DNA from: an uncultured candidatus Porisulfidus sp.
Lineage (GTDB): Bacteria > Pseudomonadota > Gammaproteobacteria > Poriferisulfidales > Poriferisulfidaceae
NCBI GenBank assembly: GCA_958431155.1
Contig: OY288106.1
Coordinates: forward strand, 1,529,362-1,593,361
DNA: 64,000 nucleotides
Direction of reading: 5' to 3'
Position 1 is the stretch's first letter. Each line of letters opens with the position of its first letter. Both the position numbers and the translations under genes were made by a program. The notes under the pieces were generated by a model. It was not told where the DNA came from. It was given only the letters and a program-made list of their open reading frames with translations, and searched no databases. Positions 27,062 to 35,876 of the stretch are shown one piece after another.

Positions 27062-29227
27062 ATGACTGAGTTTTGCCTGCACGTGGCGGTCAACGCGCCG
27101 ATCCGCCACGGTTACGACTATTTGCCGCCGGCACGGGCGGTTATGCCGCCGCCAGGGAGCCGGGTGCGGGTGCCGTTCGGTCCCCGAAAACAGGTAGGCG
27201 TGGTTCTGGAGGTTCGCCCGCGGCCTGCCGGGGGACCGGAACTCAAGAAGATTGGCAGCGTGCTGGACGAGGCTCCGGTAATCGAGCCGGGCGTTCTGGA
27301 GTTGATGGCTTGGGCGGCCCGGTACTATCAGCACCCGATCGGACAGGTTATCAATGCGGCGTTGCCCGTCCGTCTGCGCCGGGGCGAGTCGGCGAAACTT
27401 TCCGGGACGACCATTTGGCGGTTGACGAAAGATGGGCAGGAGGCCGATCCTGAAGCGCATCGTCGTGCACCGGTCCGCCAGACGTTGCTGCGAGCCTTTC
27501 AGAGCCATGCGGAAGGCATGACTGCAGAGCAACTGCGGAAGTTATGCCGCAACCCCGCCGCTCCGCTCAAGGTGCTCATCGGGCAGGGTCTAGTGGAAGC
27601 CCGGTTCAGACTGCCGGCCCCGCCGCCGCCGGTGGTTCCTGAAGCAGTGGCGCACAACCTGCACCAGCGCGAGGCCGTGGATGTTCTGCGGGAGCGTTTG
27701 GGTACATTCAGTTGCACGCTGCTGCACGGCGTGACCGGAAGCGGCAAGACCGAGGTTTACCGCGCTGTGATTCGTTCGGTGCTGGAGCATGGCGGGCAAG
27801 TTCTGGTGATTGTTCCGGAGATCGGCCTAGCACCCCAGCTGCGCGACCGGCTGGCGCGTGACATTCAAACCCGCATTGCGGTCTATCACTCCGAGTGCAC
27901 GGCCCGCGAGCAGTACCTGGCTTGGCTTCTGGCGCAAAGCGGGCAGGCGGACATCGTGGTGGGGACCCGCTCGGCGGTTTTTCTGCCGTTCCGGGATTTG
28001 CAACTGATCGTGGTCGACGAGGAGCACGATCCTTCGCTCAAGCAGCAGGAAGGATTTCGCTACCACGCACGTGATGTCGCGGTCTACCGCGCGCACCGGG
28101 CTGGGGTTCCGGTCATCCTTGGCACGGCCACGCCGTCAATCGAAACCTGGCGCAACGTGCAGGCGGGGAAATATCAGCACCTGCGCCTGCCGACGCGCGC
28201 CGGCCCGGCAGTCCTGCCGAACACGGAACTGATCGACCTCAATCAGTACCCGACGACGGACGGCCTGTCGGAGCCGCTTCTGGAAGCCTTGCGCGAGACG
28301 CTGGATCATGGGGACCAGGCTTTGCTGTTTCTGAACCGGCGCGGTTTCGCTCCGATTCTGTATTCACCCCAAACTGGCGAGCCGGTGGTCTGCCCGGATT
28401 GCCAGGTCTGCCTGACGTATCACCAGCCACGCCAGCAGTTGATTTGCCATCACTGCGGGTTCCGCCAGTCTGGCGAGCAGGAAGTCGAACAAGGGGCGAT
28501 GCTGCTGGGGGAGGGGACGCAACGAGTCGAAGATCGATTGCACACCGAATTTCCGGACTGCCCGATTTTGCGCCTGGACCGGGACCAAATTCGCGGACGC
28601 GGGGAACTGGAGCGCAGTCTCGAACAAACTCGACGCGGTGATTACCGGATCGTGGTCGGCACGCAGATGCTGTGCAAAGGGCACGACTTTCCCGAAGTCA
28701 CGCTGGTCGGAGTCGTCAACATCGACTCCCAATTGTTCAGCCCCCGCCTGCGGGCACCGGAGCGGATGGCGCAGATGCTGGTTCAGGTTTCGGGCCGGGC
28801 CGGCCGCCGGGTTAAACCCGGCAGAGTCTTGCTGCAGACCTCCCTGCCGCGGCATCCAATGCTGCGGCAGTTATTGAATGAGAGTTACGAGAGTTGGTTG
28901 GAACGCTTGTCGGCCAGGCGGTGCGACCTGGGACTGCCGCCCTTCAGTCACTGGGCGGTCCTGCGGGCGCAGCACAAGGACTACCAGAAAGCGGAGGCCT
29001 TTCTGCTGGATGTCTGCCGCCGGATGAAGGAGGCTGCAGGCGTGTCCGTGCGAGGGCCGGCGCCAGCCATGATGCCGAAGCGTGCCGGCGTCTGGCGGGC
29101 CCAGCTGTTGTTGCAGGCGGCCTCTCGAAAGGCGCTGGAGCGTTGCCTGGAAGACTGGCTTCAGGATCCCGGCAAAAAAAGCCAGGTGAATTGGACGCTG
29201 GACGTGGATCCGCTGGATATCGCCTGA
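27062..29227 (+). CDS. priA: Primosomal helicase PriA with only one zinc site
   Basis: Replication restart helicase that loads the primosome at stalled forks. The 721 aa protein has an N-terminal DNA-binding domain, Walker [13 protein letters not shown], Walker B VVDEEHD, GTATPSIETW and the C-terminal QVSGRAGR and WTLDVDPLD motifs. Of the eight zinc cysteines in E. coli PriA, the middle four are present (CPDC and CHHC). The first pair is replaced by YSPQTG and the last pair by EVEQGAML. The ATG at 27062 gives MTEFCLHVAVNAP. The gene is immediately convergent with nadA. Confidence 0.94.
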   Translation: MTEFCLHVAVNAPIRHGYDYLPPARAVMPPPGSRVRVPFGPRKQVGVVLEVRPRPAGGPELKKIGSVLDEAPVIEPGVLELMAWAARYYQHPIGQVINAALPVRLRRGESAKLSGTTIWRLTKDGQEADPEAHRRAPVRQTLLRAFQSHAEGMTAEQLRKLCRNPAAPLKVLIGQGLVEARFRLPAPPPPVVPEAVAHNLHQREAVDVLRERLGTFSCTLLHGVTGSGKTEVYRAVIRSVLEHGGQVLVIVPEIGLAPQLRDRLARDIQTRIAVYHSECTAREQYLAWLLAQSGQADIVVGTRSAVFLPFRDLQLIVVDEEHDPSLKQQEGFRYHARDVAVYRAHRAGVPVILGTATPSIETWRNVQAGKYQHLRLPTRAGPAVLPNTELIDLNQYPTTDGLSEPLLEALRETLDHGDQALLFLNRRGFAPILYSPQTGEPVVCPDCQVCLTYHQPRQQLICHHCGFRQSGEQEVEQGAMLLGEGTQRVEDRLHTEFPDCPILRLDRDQIRGRGELERSLEQTRRGDYRIVVGTQMLCKGHDFPEVTLVGVVNIDSQLFSPRLRAPERMAQMLVQVSGRAGRRVKPGRVLLQTSLPRHPMLRQLLNESYESWLERLSARRCDLGLPPFSHWAVLRAQHKDYQKAEAFLLDVCRRMKEAAGVSVRGPAPAMMPKRAGVWRAQLLLQAASRKALERCLEDWLQDPGKKSQVNWTLDVDPLDIA

Positions 29228-30271
29228 TCAGTGCGCAGTGAATTCGACCATCCGCCGAGTTGAACGTAGTGCCCGGCGGCGGATGTCTTCTTCGACGTGA
29301 ATTTCGTTGCTTCCGGTCTCCAGGGTCTCAATAAGCCGGGACAGATCGTTCATGGCCATCCAGGGACAATGCGCGCAGCTCTTGCAGGTGGCGCCCTCGC
29401 CGCCCGTCGGTGCCTCGATGAAGTTCCGGCCCGGTGCGGCCTGCTGCATCTTGTGGAAGATCTGCCGGTCGGTGGCGACGATGAACGTCGGATGGGGCAG
29501 TTCCTGGCAGGCCTGAATCAGGGCCGTCGTAGAGCCAACCACGTCGGCCATGTCGATGACGTCCTCGGGGGATTCCGGGTGTACCAGCACGGCCGCTTCC
29601 GGGTGTTCTGAGACCAGTTCGCCGAGTTTGCGCGACTTGAATTCGTCGTGCACCACGCAATGGCCCTGCCACAGCGCCATGTCGGCTCCGGTGACGCGTT
29701 GCAGGTAGTGGCCGAGGTGGCGGTCGGGCGCCCACAGGATCTTCTCTCCTTGATCCATCAGGTGCGAGATGATTCGCACCGCGCAACTTGAGGTGACCAC
29801 CCAGTCGGCGCGCGCCTTGACGGCCGCGGAGGTGTTGGCGTACACCACGACGGTCCGGTCCGGGTGCTCATCGCAGAATGCGGAGAATGGCTCGATCGGG
29901 CAGCCGAGATCCAACGAACATTCGGCGTCCAGCGAAGGCATCAGGACACGTTTTTCCGGATTCAGGATCTTGGCGGTCTCGCCCATGAAGCGGACGCCGG
30001 CCACAACCAGGGTTTGCGCCGATTGAGTCGTGCCGAAACGGGCCATTTCCAGCGAGTCGGCCACCAGCCCGCCGCTGGTGTCCGCCAGCTCCTGCAGGTC
30101 CGGATGGGTGTAGTAGTGGGCGACTAGGAGCGCATTCTCGCGGGCGAGAAGTTCCCGAGCCTGCTCCATCAACTGCGACCGTTCCGCGCGAGTATATCCG
30201 CCCAACCCCTCCTCGATGACGCGAGTCTCAGGGTAGTCGAAAGCGACTGCGGGTGCGGAAATTCCTGTCAT
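29228..30271 (-). CDS. nadA: Quinolinate synthase
   Basis: Condenses iminoaspartate with dihydroxyacetone phosphate to quinolinate for NAD synthesis, using a [4Fe-4S] cluster. The 347 aa protein has [15 protein letters not shown] near the N-terminus. Three cluster cysteines are visible, in [21 protein letters not shown] or [10 protein letters not shown], and [13 protein letters not shown] at the C-terminus. An in-frame ATG at 30301 would add ten residues; 30271 gives [14 protein letters not shown]. The nadA and priA stop codons abut with no gap. The htpG gene is divergent, 149 bases away. Confidence 0.95.
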   Translation of the reverse strand: MTGISAPAVAFDYPETRVIEEGLGGYTRAERSQLMEQARELLARENALLVAHYYTHPDLQELADTSGGLVADSLEMARFGTTQSAQTLVVAGVRFMGETAKILNPEKRVLMPSLDAECSLDLGCPIEPFSAFCDEHPDRTVVVYANTSAAVKARADWVVTSSCAVRIISHLMDQGEKILWAPDRHLGHYLQRVTGADMALWQGHCVVHDEFKSRKLGELVSEHPEAAVLVHPESPEDVIDMADVVGSTTALIQACQELPHPTFIVATDRQIFHKMQQAAPGRNFIEAPTGGEGATCKSCAHCPWMAMNDLSRLIETLETGSNEIHVEEDIRRRALRSTRRMVEFTAH

Positions 30272-30360
30272 ATAAGTGGCCCATACAATGCCACTAATCA
30301 TTATAGGACTCTGGACAAGGGATGAAAGTTGGTGCGATTTCGAGGTTGAACCGCCGGCGA

Positions 30361-30388
30361 CTTGAAAAAGACCTCTGACGCCGCAATT
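30361..30388 (+). promoter_or_regulatory. Probable sigma-32 heat-shock promoter of htpG
   Basis: CTTGAAA at 30361-30367 matches the sigma-32 -35 element exactly. CCGCAATT at 30381-30388 matches the -10 element CCCCATNT in six of the eight positions, after a 13-base spacer. The position, 33 bases upstream of the htpG start, fits heat-shock control of this chaperone. Confidence 0.6.
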
Positions 30389-30420
30389 TAATCTCCGTCG
30401 AAGTATTCAGGCGAAATTTC

Positions 30421-32310
30421 GTGGCCGAACCGAAGAAACAGCACCACGCCTTTGAGGCGGAAGTCGACCAGCTGCTCCATCTGGTCGCCCATTCCCTGTA
30501 CTCGCACAAGGAAATCTTCCTACGCGAACTGATCTCCAACGCAGCGGACGCGCTGGACCGACTGCGCTTCGAAGCGCTGTCGGACGATGGCCTGTACGAA
30601 GGGAACAGCGATCTGGGCATCCGTATCGAGGCGGACGAGGGAGCCCGGACTCTGACGATTTCCGACAACGGGATCGGCATGAGCCGCGCGGAAGTAACCG
30701 ACAACATCGGCACCATTGCTCGCTCCGGCACGCGCGCGTTCCTGCGATCGCTCGGCGAGGAGAAACAGAGCGAGGTCAGCCAGATCGGCCAGTTCGGAGT
30801 CGGGTTCTACTCGGCATTCATCGTGGCCGACCGGGTCACCCTGGTCACCCGTCGTGCCGGTGGAAAACAGGGCACATGCTGGGAGTCAGACGGGCGCGGC
30901 GGCTACGACATCTCCTGGGTGAATTCGGCCCCACGCGGCACCTCGGTCACCCTGCACCTGAAAGAGGACGAGTCCGAGTTCCTGGAAGATTACCGGCTGC
31001 GCGAGATCGTCAAGCGCTACTCGGACCACACGCCGTTTCCGATTCGCCTGCAGTCGCGCGACGACAAGGGGCAACCCACGGGCGACTGGGACACGGCCAA
31101 CCAGGCGACAGCGCTTTGGATGCGCCCGAAGAAAGAGCTGAGCGACGAGGATTACTGCGAGTTCTACCCGCATGTTGCACACGACCCGAACCCGCCGCTA
31201 GCCTGGACTCATCATCGGGTGGAAGGGCGCAACGAATACAGCCTGTTGCTGTACCTGCCGAGCAAGGCCCCATTCGATCTGGCAGACCCGGACCCGCAGC
31301 ACGGCGTCAAACTGTACGTGCAGCGGGTGTTCATCTTGGACGAGCCGGACAAGCTCATGCCTCGTTACCTGCGTTTCGTGCGTGGAGTCGTCGATTCCAG
31401 CGACCTGCCGCTGAACATTTCCCGGGAGCTGCTGCAGAACAATCGCACTCTGGACACCATCCGCAGTGCCTGCGTACGGCGGGTGCTGGATCTGCTGGAG
31501 AACCTGAGTTCCAGCCAGGAAGAGGTCTACGCGGAGTTCTGGGAGGAATTCGGGCGCGTGCTGAAGGAGGGCGTGATCGAAGATATCGGCAATCAGGCCC
31601 GGATCCTGAAACTGTCGCGTTTCCACTCGACGCAGGCCGACGAAGATACGCCTAAGGTCACCTTGGACGGCTATATCGGGCGCATGCAGGACGGGCAGGA
31701 GAAGATCTACTTCCTTACGATCGACAGCCTGTCGGCCGCTCGGCGAAGCCCGCATCTGGAAGTCTTCAGGCAGCGGGGCATCGAGGTGCTGCTGATGACG
31801 GACCCGGTCGATGAATGGGCGATGGACTGGGTGCGGGAATACGAAGGCAAATCGTTCCAGTCGATCGCCAAGGGAGAACTCGACCTGCCGGGGGCGGAGT
31901 CGAAAGAAAAATCTGGAGAAGAGCCCGACGGCGATCCGCTGTGCGCACGAATCCAGGAAGCCCTGGGCGACGAAGTGGAGGCGGTGCGCCGTTCTTCGCG
32001 CCTGACCGATTCGCCGTCCTGCCTGGTTCGCGGGGAGCATGATCTCTCGCCGGCAATGCGGGAGCTGATGCGCCGGCAAGGACAGATCCTTCCGAAGCCG
32101 AAACTGGTCTTGGAGATCAATCCGGATCACATGTTGCTGCAACGGATGCAGGCCGATGAAGGACGCTTCTCGGAGTGGGCGCGCTGGCTTCTGGATCAGG
32201 CGATATTGGCGGATGGCGGGGCACTCGACGATCCCGGCGGCTTCGTCGGCCGGATGAACGCGTTGCTGGCCTCTTCACCGGATCCGGAGTCAGGCGAGGC
32301 GGAGGCATAG
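30421..32310 (+). CDS. htpG: Hsp90-family chaperone HtpG
   Basis: Cytosolic ATP-dependent chaperone, 629 aa (E. coli 624). The GHKL ATPase domain has FLRELISNAADALDRLR, ISDNGIGMSRAEV, IGQFGVGFYSAFIVAD and RGTSVTLHL. The middle domain carries YVQRVFILDEPDKLMPRYLRFVRG and DLPLNISRELLQ, with a C-terminal dimerisation region to residue 629. The start is a GTG at 30421, as MAEPKKQHHAFEAEV matches the family N-terminus. A sigma-32-like promoter lies just upstream. The gene appears monocistronic. Confidence 0.96.
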   Translation: MAEPKKQHHAFEAEVDQLLHLVAHSLYSHKEIFLRELISNAADALDRLRFEALSDDGLYEGNSDLGIRIEADEGARTLTISDNGIGMSRAEVTDNIGTIARSGTRAFLRSLGEEKQSEVSQIGQFGVGFYSAFIVADRVTLVTRRAGGKQGTCWESDGRGGYDISWVNSAPRGTSVTLHLKEDESEFLEDYRLREIVKRYSDHTPFPIRLQSRDDKGQPTGDWDTANQATALWMRPKKELSDEDYCEFYPHVAHDPNPPLAWTHHRVEGRNEYSLLLYLPSKAPFDLADPDPQHGVKLYVQRVFILDEPDKLMPRYLRFVRGVVDSSDLPLNISRELLQNNRTLDTIRSACVRRVLDLLENLSSSQEEVYAEFWEEFGRVLKEGVIEDIGNQARILKLSRFHSTQADEDTPKVTLDGYIGRMQDGQEKIYFLTIDSLSAARRSPHLEVFRQRGIEVLLMTDPVDEWAMDWVREYEGKSFQSIAKGELDLPGAESKEKSGEEPDGDPLCARIQEALGDEVEAVRRSSRLTDSPSCLVRGEHDLSPAMRELMRRQGQILPKPKLVLEINPDHMLLQRMQADEGRFSEWARWLLDQAILADGGALDDPGGFVGRMNALLASSPDPESGEAEA

Positions 32311-32439
32311 CTGCCGATTTACGTAATTTTTTCCGCCCTGCCCTAAAAATCAAGGGTTTCTCATTCCGTCTAGCCTCGGGTAAAGTATGTAGACCCCACA
32401 AATCCATGCCTATAGATGCGGTTAAAAAGGAGGAACAAG

Positions 32440-32958
32440 ATGAAGAAGCAAAATTACCTGTTCGCCGGATTGGCCGTCATCAGCCTGTCCCTGGTTTTTC
32501 TGCATGACGTCGTCACCGCGGACGAGGACCCGGCGGTTACCCGCACGCGCCAGCACGTCGAGATGCTGGACACGCTCTATAAAACTGCCATCGTCCTGAT
32601 CACGGACAAGTATGTGACCGACCCCTCCAAGTTTTCAGGCGCAAGCGCGGCAAAGATGCTCTTTGACACCATGAAGGAGAATGGCTATCACGAGGTGCGC
32701 CTGGTCGGGCTGACCGACATCCTGGTCAACCCGGGCATCAACGCGCCCCAGGACGACTTCGAGAAGGCGGCCAAGGAGAAGATTCTCGCTGGCGAGGCGA
32801 CCCACGAGGAGGTAGTTACCATGGAGGACAAGCGTTATCTTCGCAAGGCAACGGCGGTTCCCGTTGTCCTGGAAAGGTGCGTGATGTGCCACGGCAATTT
32901 CGCGGGCAACGATGGCGCCATCGGGTCGTTGATGTACACCGTGCCACTTATTGAATGA
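32440..32958 (+). CDS. Periplasmic DUF3365 (Tll0287-like) haem c-binding protein
   Basis: A 172 aa exported protein with a single c-type haem site: C147-V-M-C150-H151. The N-terminus (LFAGLAVISLSLVFLH, cleavage near DVVTA) is a signal peptide. The rest resembles the DUF3365 / Tll0287-like sensor domain found in haem-based signalling proteins, but no output domain is attached. A strong ribosome site AAGGAGG lies at 32427-32433, so 32440 is the start. A strong terminator follows at 32991. It is monocistronic; its partner is unknown. Confidence 0.75.
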   Translation: MKKQNYLFAGLAVISLSLVFLHDVVTADEDPAVTRTRQHVEMLDTLYKTAIVLITDKYVTDPSKFSGASAAKMLFDTMKENGYHEVRLVGLTDILVNPGINAPQDDFEKAAKEKILAGEATHEEVVTMEDKRYLRKATAVPVVLERCVMCHGNFAGNDGAIGSLMYTVPLIE

Positions 32959-32990
32959 CGTGTTCGGCTGAACCGTATCCTGTGATACCG

Positions 32991-33017
32991 AAAAAGGGGG
33001 CAAACGCCCCCTTTTTT
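32991..33017. terminator. Bidirectional intrinsic terminator
   Basis: A GGGGGC / GCCCCC stem with an AAAC loop is flanked by AAAAA on the left and TTTTTT on the right. It can therefore stop transcription of the haem protein gene on the plus strand and of the glycosyltransferase gene on the minus strand. Confidence 0.85.
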
Positions 33018-33056
33018 GTGCCGTTGGCTTCAACGAAGTTTCAGAAGGAAGCGGCT

Positions 33057-34136
33057 TCAATCCTCTTCAGCGGCGAGATCCGCGAGAAGCTTCTCCGCCA
33101 TCCGGATCACTTCGTCCACGGTGATTAGCCCCATTACGTCTGCATCGTGGATCTTGTAGCCCCAGCGCAGGTTTGAAGCCTTCTGCCCGAACCGGTAAAC
33201 CGCTGCGTCATCGTAGCGGTCCACACACCAGTCGAGGCTTCGGTAGGGCCCCGTGCGGCGCGGGTTGGAGTTGGCGTACAGGCCGAGGGCCGGGATGTCG
33301 GCAATTGTGGCCAGATGGATCGGGCCGGAATCCGGGCCGATCATGAATCGTGCGCGGCGCAACACCGCCAACAGTTGTTGCAGATTGGTGCGTCCTGCCA
33401 TGTTGATCGGCGGGTGCCGCATTCGGGCGCACATCTCGTTTGTGAATTTCACCTGCTCAAGTTCCTTGGAGCACGTGACGACGACCCGCATGCCGTGCGC
33501 CTCGGCCAAATGATCGGCCACCCGGGCGTAGCGATCATTGCGCCAGTTGCGTTCCGGGTTTCCGGCGCAGGGGCTGATGACTACGATCGGCGGTCCGTCC
33601 GGCAGTTGTTCTTCGGCCCAGGCACGCGCCAGCGGATCTTCCGGGACATCCCAGCGGTACTGAAACCGGTCGGGCTCGATGCCGCTGGTCTTCAGGAACC
33701 CCATGAAGCCGTCGATGACATGCGGGCGGATGTCCGGGGCGATCCGGTGATTGACGAACAAGCCGTGGACTTCCCGGGCCCGGGCGCGATCGAAGCCGAG
33801 CCGCACCGGGGAGCGTATGCACAGGCTGGCCAGGCCTGCGCGCAGGGCTACTTGCATCAGGAACAGGCCGTCGAACCGGCGGCTTTCCAGGATCCGGGTC
33901 AAGTCCCGATAGGCATGCAGCCCGCGGCTCTTCCGAAAGACCACGAACTCGATTCCCTCAAGCCTCTCCACCAGCGCCACTTCGGTCTCGCCGATGATCC
34001 AAGTCAGCCGTGTATCCGGCCAGCAGTGGCGCAGGGTGTGCACCATCGGCAGCATGTGGGAGACGTCGCCGATTGCCGACAGTCGCAACAGGCAAAGGGT
34101 CTTCGGGGGATAAGATGGGCGCGGAGATTCGCTCAT
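33057..34136 (-). CDS. Glycosyltransferase family 9 (heptosyltransferase-like)
   Basis: A 359 aa GT9 protein of the ADP-heptose:LPS heptosyltransferase type, probably acting on the LPS inner core at the cytoplasmic face. It has LCLLRLSAIGDVSHMLPMVHTLR at the N-terminus, VVISPCAGNPERNWRNDRYA in the sugar-nucleotide site and MIGPDSGPIHLATIADIPALGLY. The ATG at 34136 lies in one copy of a 150-bp repeat; ancestrally its start overlapped that of kdkA on the other strand. A higBA insertion has since separated the two genes. WaaC/WaaF assignment is not certain. Confidence 0.85.
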   Translation of the reverse strand: MSESPRPSYPPKTLCLLRLSAIGDVSHMLPMVHTLRHCWPDTRLTWIIGETEVALVERLEGIEFVVFRKSRGLHAYRDLTRILESRRFDGLFLMQVALRAGLASLCIRSPVRLGFDRARAREVHGLFVNHRIAPDIRPHVIDGFMGFLKTSGIEPDRFQYRWDVPEDPLARAWAEEQLPDGPPIVVISPCAGNPERNWRNDRYARVADHLAEAHGMRVVVTCSKELEQVKFTNEMCARMRHPPINMAGRTNLQQLLAVLRRARFMIGPDSGPIHLATIADIPALGLYANSNPRRTGPYRSLDWCVDRYDDAAVYRFGQKASNLRWGYKIHDADVMGLITVDEVIRMAEKLLADLAAEED

Positions 34137-34184
34137 GCAACAACGGATGCCGGAAGACGGGCGGGGTCATATCGTATACGACCC
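34035..34184 (+). repeat. Direct repeat, left copy, flanking higBA
   Basis: Matches 35775-35924 at a constant offset of 1740 bases with 12 mismatches in 150. The stretch 34102-34184 is identical over 83 bases. This copy contains the functional 5' end of the glycosyltransferase gene and a vestige of the kdkA 5' end. Confidence 0.95.
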
Positions 34185-34185
34185 G
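34135..34185 (+). pseudogene. Vestigial 5' end of kdkA
   Basis: The first seventeen codons of kdkA (MQQRMPEDGRGHIVYDP) are repeated here, reading from ATG 34135. The frame then diverges from kdkA and ends at TAA 34297-34299, inside the palindrome that precedes higB. The intact gene starts at 35875. This is the remnant left when the higBA module separated the divergent LPS gene pair. Confidence 0.85.
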
Positions 34186-34284
34186 GAGGGTTTTCAGGCC
34201 CATGCCGAAGTCAACCGCAAGACATCCGGGTTTGTTTTCAATCTGGGAGATCAGGTTGCGTTTTACGGAAAAACCTTTAGAATG

Positions 34285-34299
34285 TTACCTATTAGGTAA
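34285..34299. promoter_or_regulatory. Probable operator of the higBA operon
   Basis: TTACCTATTAGGTAA is a perfect 15-bp palindrome (TTACCTA-T-TAGGTAA) ending 18 bases before the higB start. Position and symmetry suit binding by a dimeric helix-turn-helix antitoxin such as the HigA domain encoded downstream. Confidence 0.6.
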
Positions 34300-34317
34300 T
34301 GAAAATGAGAAGGTATC

Positions 34318-34653
34318 TTGGATATCGCGTTTCGGAGCCGCAGGCTCAAGAGGGTTTTCGACTCAGAATCAGAGCTCCGGAAAGCCTACGGAAAACCGCG
34401 GGCGAGGAAAATCATGATGCGCCTTGCGGTTTTGAGAGCCGCCCCGAACCTAAGCTTGGTTCCGGTCAAGCCGCCGGACAGGAGACATCTCCTCAAAGGT
34501 GATCGAAGAGGCAAATTTGCAGTGGATTTAGACCAGTCATATCGTCTTGTTTTCGAACCTGACCATGACCCGGTTATATCTACGGAGGATGGAGGAATTG
34601 ATGCAACACAAGTAACCGCGATTACGATCATCGAAGTCACTGATTATCATTGA
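34318..34653 (+). CDS. higB: HigB/RelE-type toxin
   Basis: A 111 aa protein resembling RelE/ParE-superfamily killer proteins of the HigB type, which cut mRNA on the ribosome. Recognisable blocks are DIAFRSRRLKRVFDSE, PPDRRHLLKGDRRGKFAVDL, the YRLVFEP strand and a C-terminal TIIEVTDYH. The start is a TTG at 34318 with GAGAAGG upstream. Its stop is followed after 14 bases by the HTH-peptidase gene, so the toxin-first order typical of higBA applies. Base composition is clearly more AT-rich than the flanking LPS genes. Confidence 0.82.
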   Translation: MDIAFRSRRLKRVFDSESELRKAYGKPRARKIMMRLAVLRAAPNLSLVPVKPPDRRHLLKGDRRGKFAVDLDQSYRLVFEPDHDPVISTEDGGIDATQVTAITIIEVTDYH

Positions 34654-34667
34654 GGGGGACATTTAGC

Positions 34668-35759
34668 ATGGAGACTATGCTGCATCCATACAATCCGGAC
34701 TACTCGGTTCCACCGGGGTGGGTCTTGGAGGAGCATTTGGAGGTACTGGGCATCTCACACGCCGAATTTGCACGGCGGTGCGGACGTTCATCGAAGTTGA
34801 TTAGCGAAATCATTTCAGGCAAAGCTGTGCTTGCACCTAAGACGGCACTTGAGTTCGAAAGGGTCCTCGGTTTGGACGCCAGGATTTGGCTGGGAATCGA
34901 ATCCAATTATCAACTTCACCGAGCACGAGAGACGGAAAAGGAAACCACTTCGAAACGTGCCAAGTGGGCAACAAGCTTTCCGGTTAGCGAATTGGTCAGA
35001 CGAGAATATATACAAAAGCCAGAATCAACTGCAGATGCGGTGTCCGAGTTACTGGCGTTCTTTGGTGTTGGCTCGATTGACGCATGGACCACGCGTTATG
35101 CGGCCGTTAATGTTGCCTATAGACACTCTCAGAGTTTCTCAAGTGATGAAAAAGCACTAGCCACGTGGCTTCGTCTAGGTGAACTTGAGGCTGAGAACCA
35201 AAAATGTGAGGAATACAGCGAGACCCGGTTCAGGGATGCAACGCGACAGATTCGCAGTTTGACATGCGAGTCGGTAGAGAAAGCTATTCCGCATGCGACT
35301 AAGTTATGTAATCAGGCAGGAGTGGCGCTAGCACTGGTGCGTCCTTTGTCCGGCACCGCGTTGAGTGGGGCAGCTAGGTGGCTTTCTCCAAAGAAGGCAG
35401 TAATTCAGTTGAGCGCACGTCACAAGTCTGACGATCACCTTTGGTTTAGTTTCTACCACGAAGCCGCACATATCCTGCTTCACAGCAAGAAAGATATTTT
35501 TGTTGATGCTGCGAGGAACGGAGATACAGGTGCTGAGAAAGAGGCAGACGAATGGGCGTCAAAAACTCTTGTACCTAAAACCGAATGGGAGCGATTTGTC
35601 GCAACATTTCCACGGAGCAGGAATGCAGTTGAGATATTTTCTGATGAGCAGGGAGTAGCCCCCGGCATAATTGTGGGGATGCTGCAACATCAGGGGATAT
35701 TGCCTTGGACACACCTGAACGGTCTTAAAGTAAAACTAGTATGGCGGAACCCCGAATAA
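34668..35759 (+). CDS. higA: HigA-type antitoxin fused to an ImmA/IrrE-like zinc peptidase
   Basis: A 363 aa two-domain protein. Residues about 10-70 form a HigA-type helix-turn-helix (WVLEEHLEVLGISHAEFARR, SKLISEIISGKAVL, ALEFERVLGLDARIWL). The C-terminal half is an ImmA/IrrE-like metallopeptidase with HEAAH (SFYHEAAHILLHSKKD) and the third-ligand region EKEADEWASKTLVP. Such fusions pair with HigB toxins; the peptidase may cleave the antitoxin or a phage or stress repressor, which is inference. The start at ATG 34668 has GAGGGGGA upstream. It lies in the AT-richer insert between the direct repeats. Confidence 0.85.
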   Translation: METMLHPYNPDYSVPPGWVLEEHLEVLGISHAEFARRCGRSSKLISEIISGKAVLAPKTALEFERVLGLDARIWLGIESNYQLHRARETEKETTSKRAKWATSFPVSELVRREYIQKPESTADAVSELLAFFGVGSIDAWTTRYAAVNVAYRHSQSFSSDEKALATWLRLGELEAENQKCEEYSETRFRDATRQIRSLTCESVEKAIPHATKLCNQAGVALALVRPLSGTALSGAARWLSPKKAVIQLSARHKSDDHLWFSFYHEAAHILLHSKKDIFVDAARNGDTGAEKEADEWASKTLVPKTEWERFVATFPRSRNAVEIFSDEQGVAPGIIVGMLQHQGILPWTHLNGLKVKLVWRNPE

Positions 35760-35774
35760 CTTTGTAATGGCGGA

Positions 35775-35876
35775 GGTCTACCCCACCGGCAGCATGTGGG
35801 AGACATCATCAATTGCCGACAGTTGCAACGGGCAAAGGCTTTTCGGGGGATAAGATGGGCGCGGAGATTCGCTCAT
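35775..35876 (-). pseudogene. Vestigial 5' end of the GT9 glycosyltransferase
   Basis: Read on the minus strand from the ATG at 35876 this gives MSESPRPSYPPKSLCPLQL and then SAIDDVSHMLP, compared with the intact N-terminus MSESPRPSYPPKTLCLLRL at 34136. About 34 codons survive, several already substituted, before homology ends at 35775. The glycine of the SAIGD motif has changed to Asp. Confidence 0.85.

Noticed and set aside
33315..34280. Plus-strand open frame across the glycosyltransferase gene
   Set aside because: It is antisense to the GT9 gene and runs through the repeat into the higBA leader without any recognisable domain.
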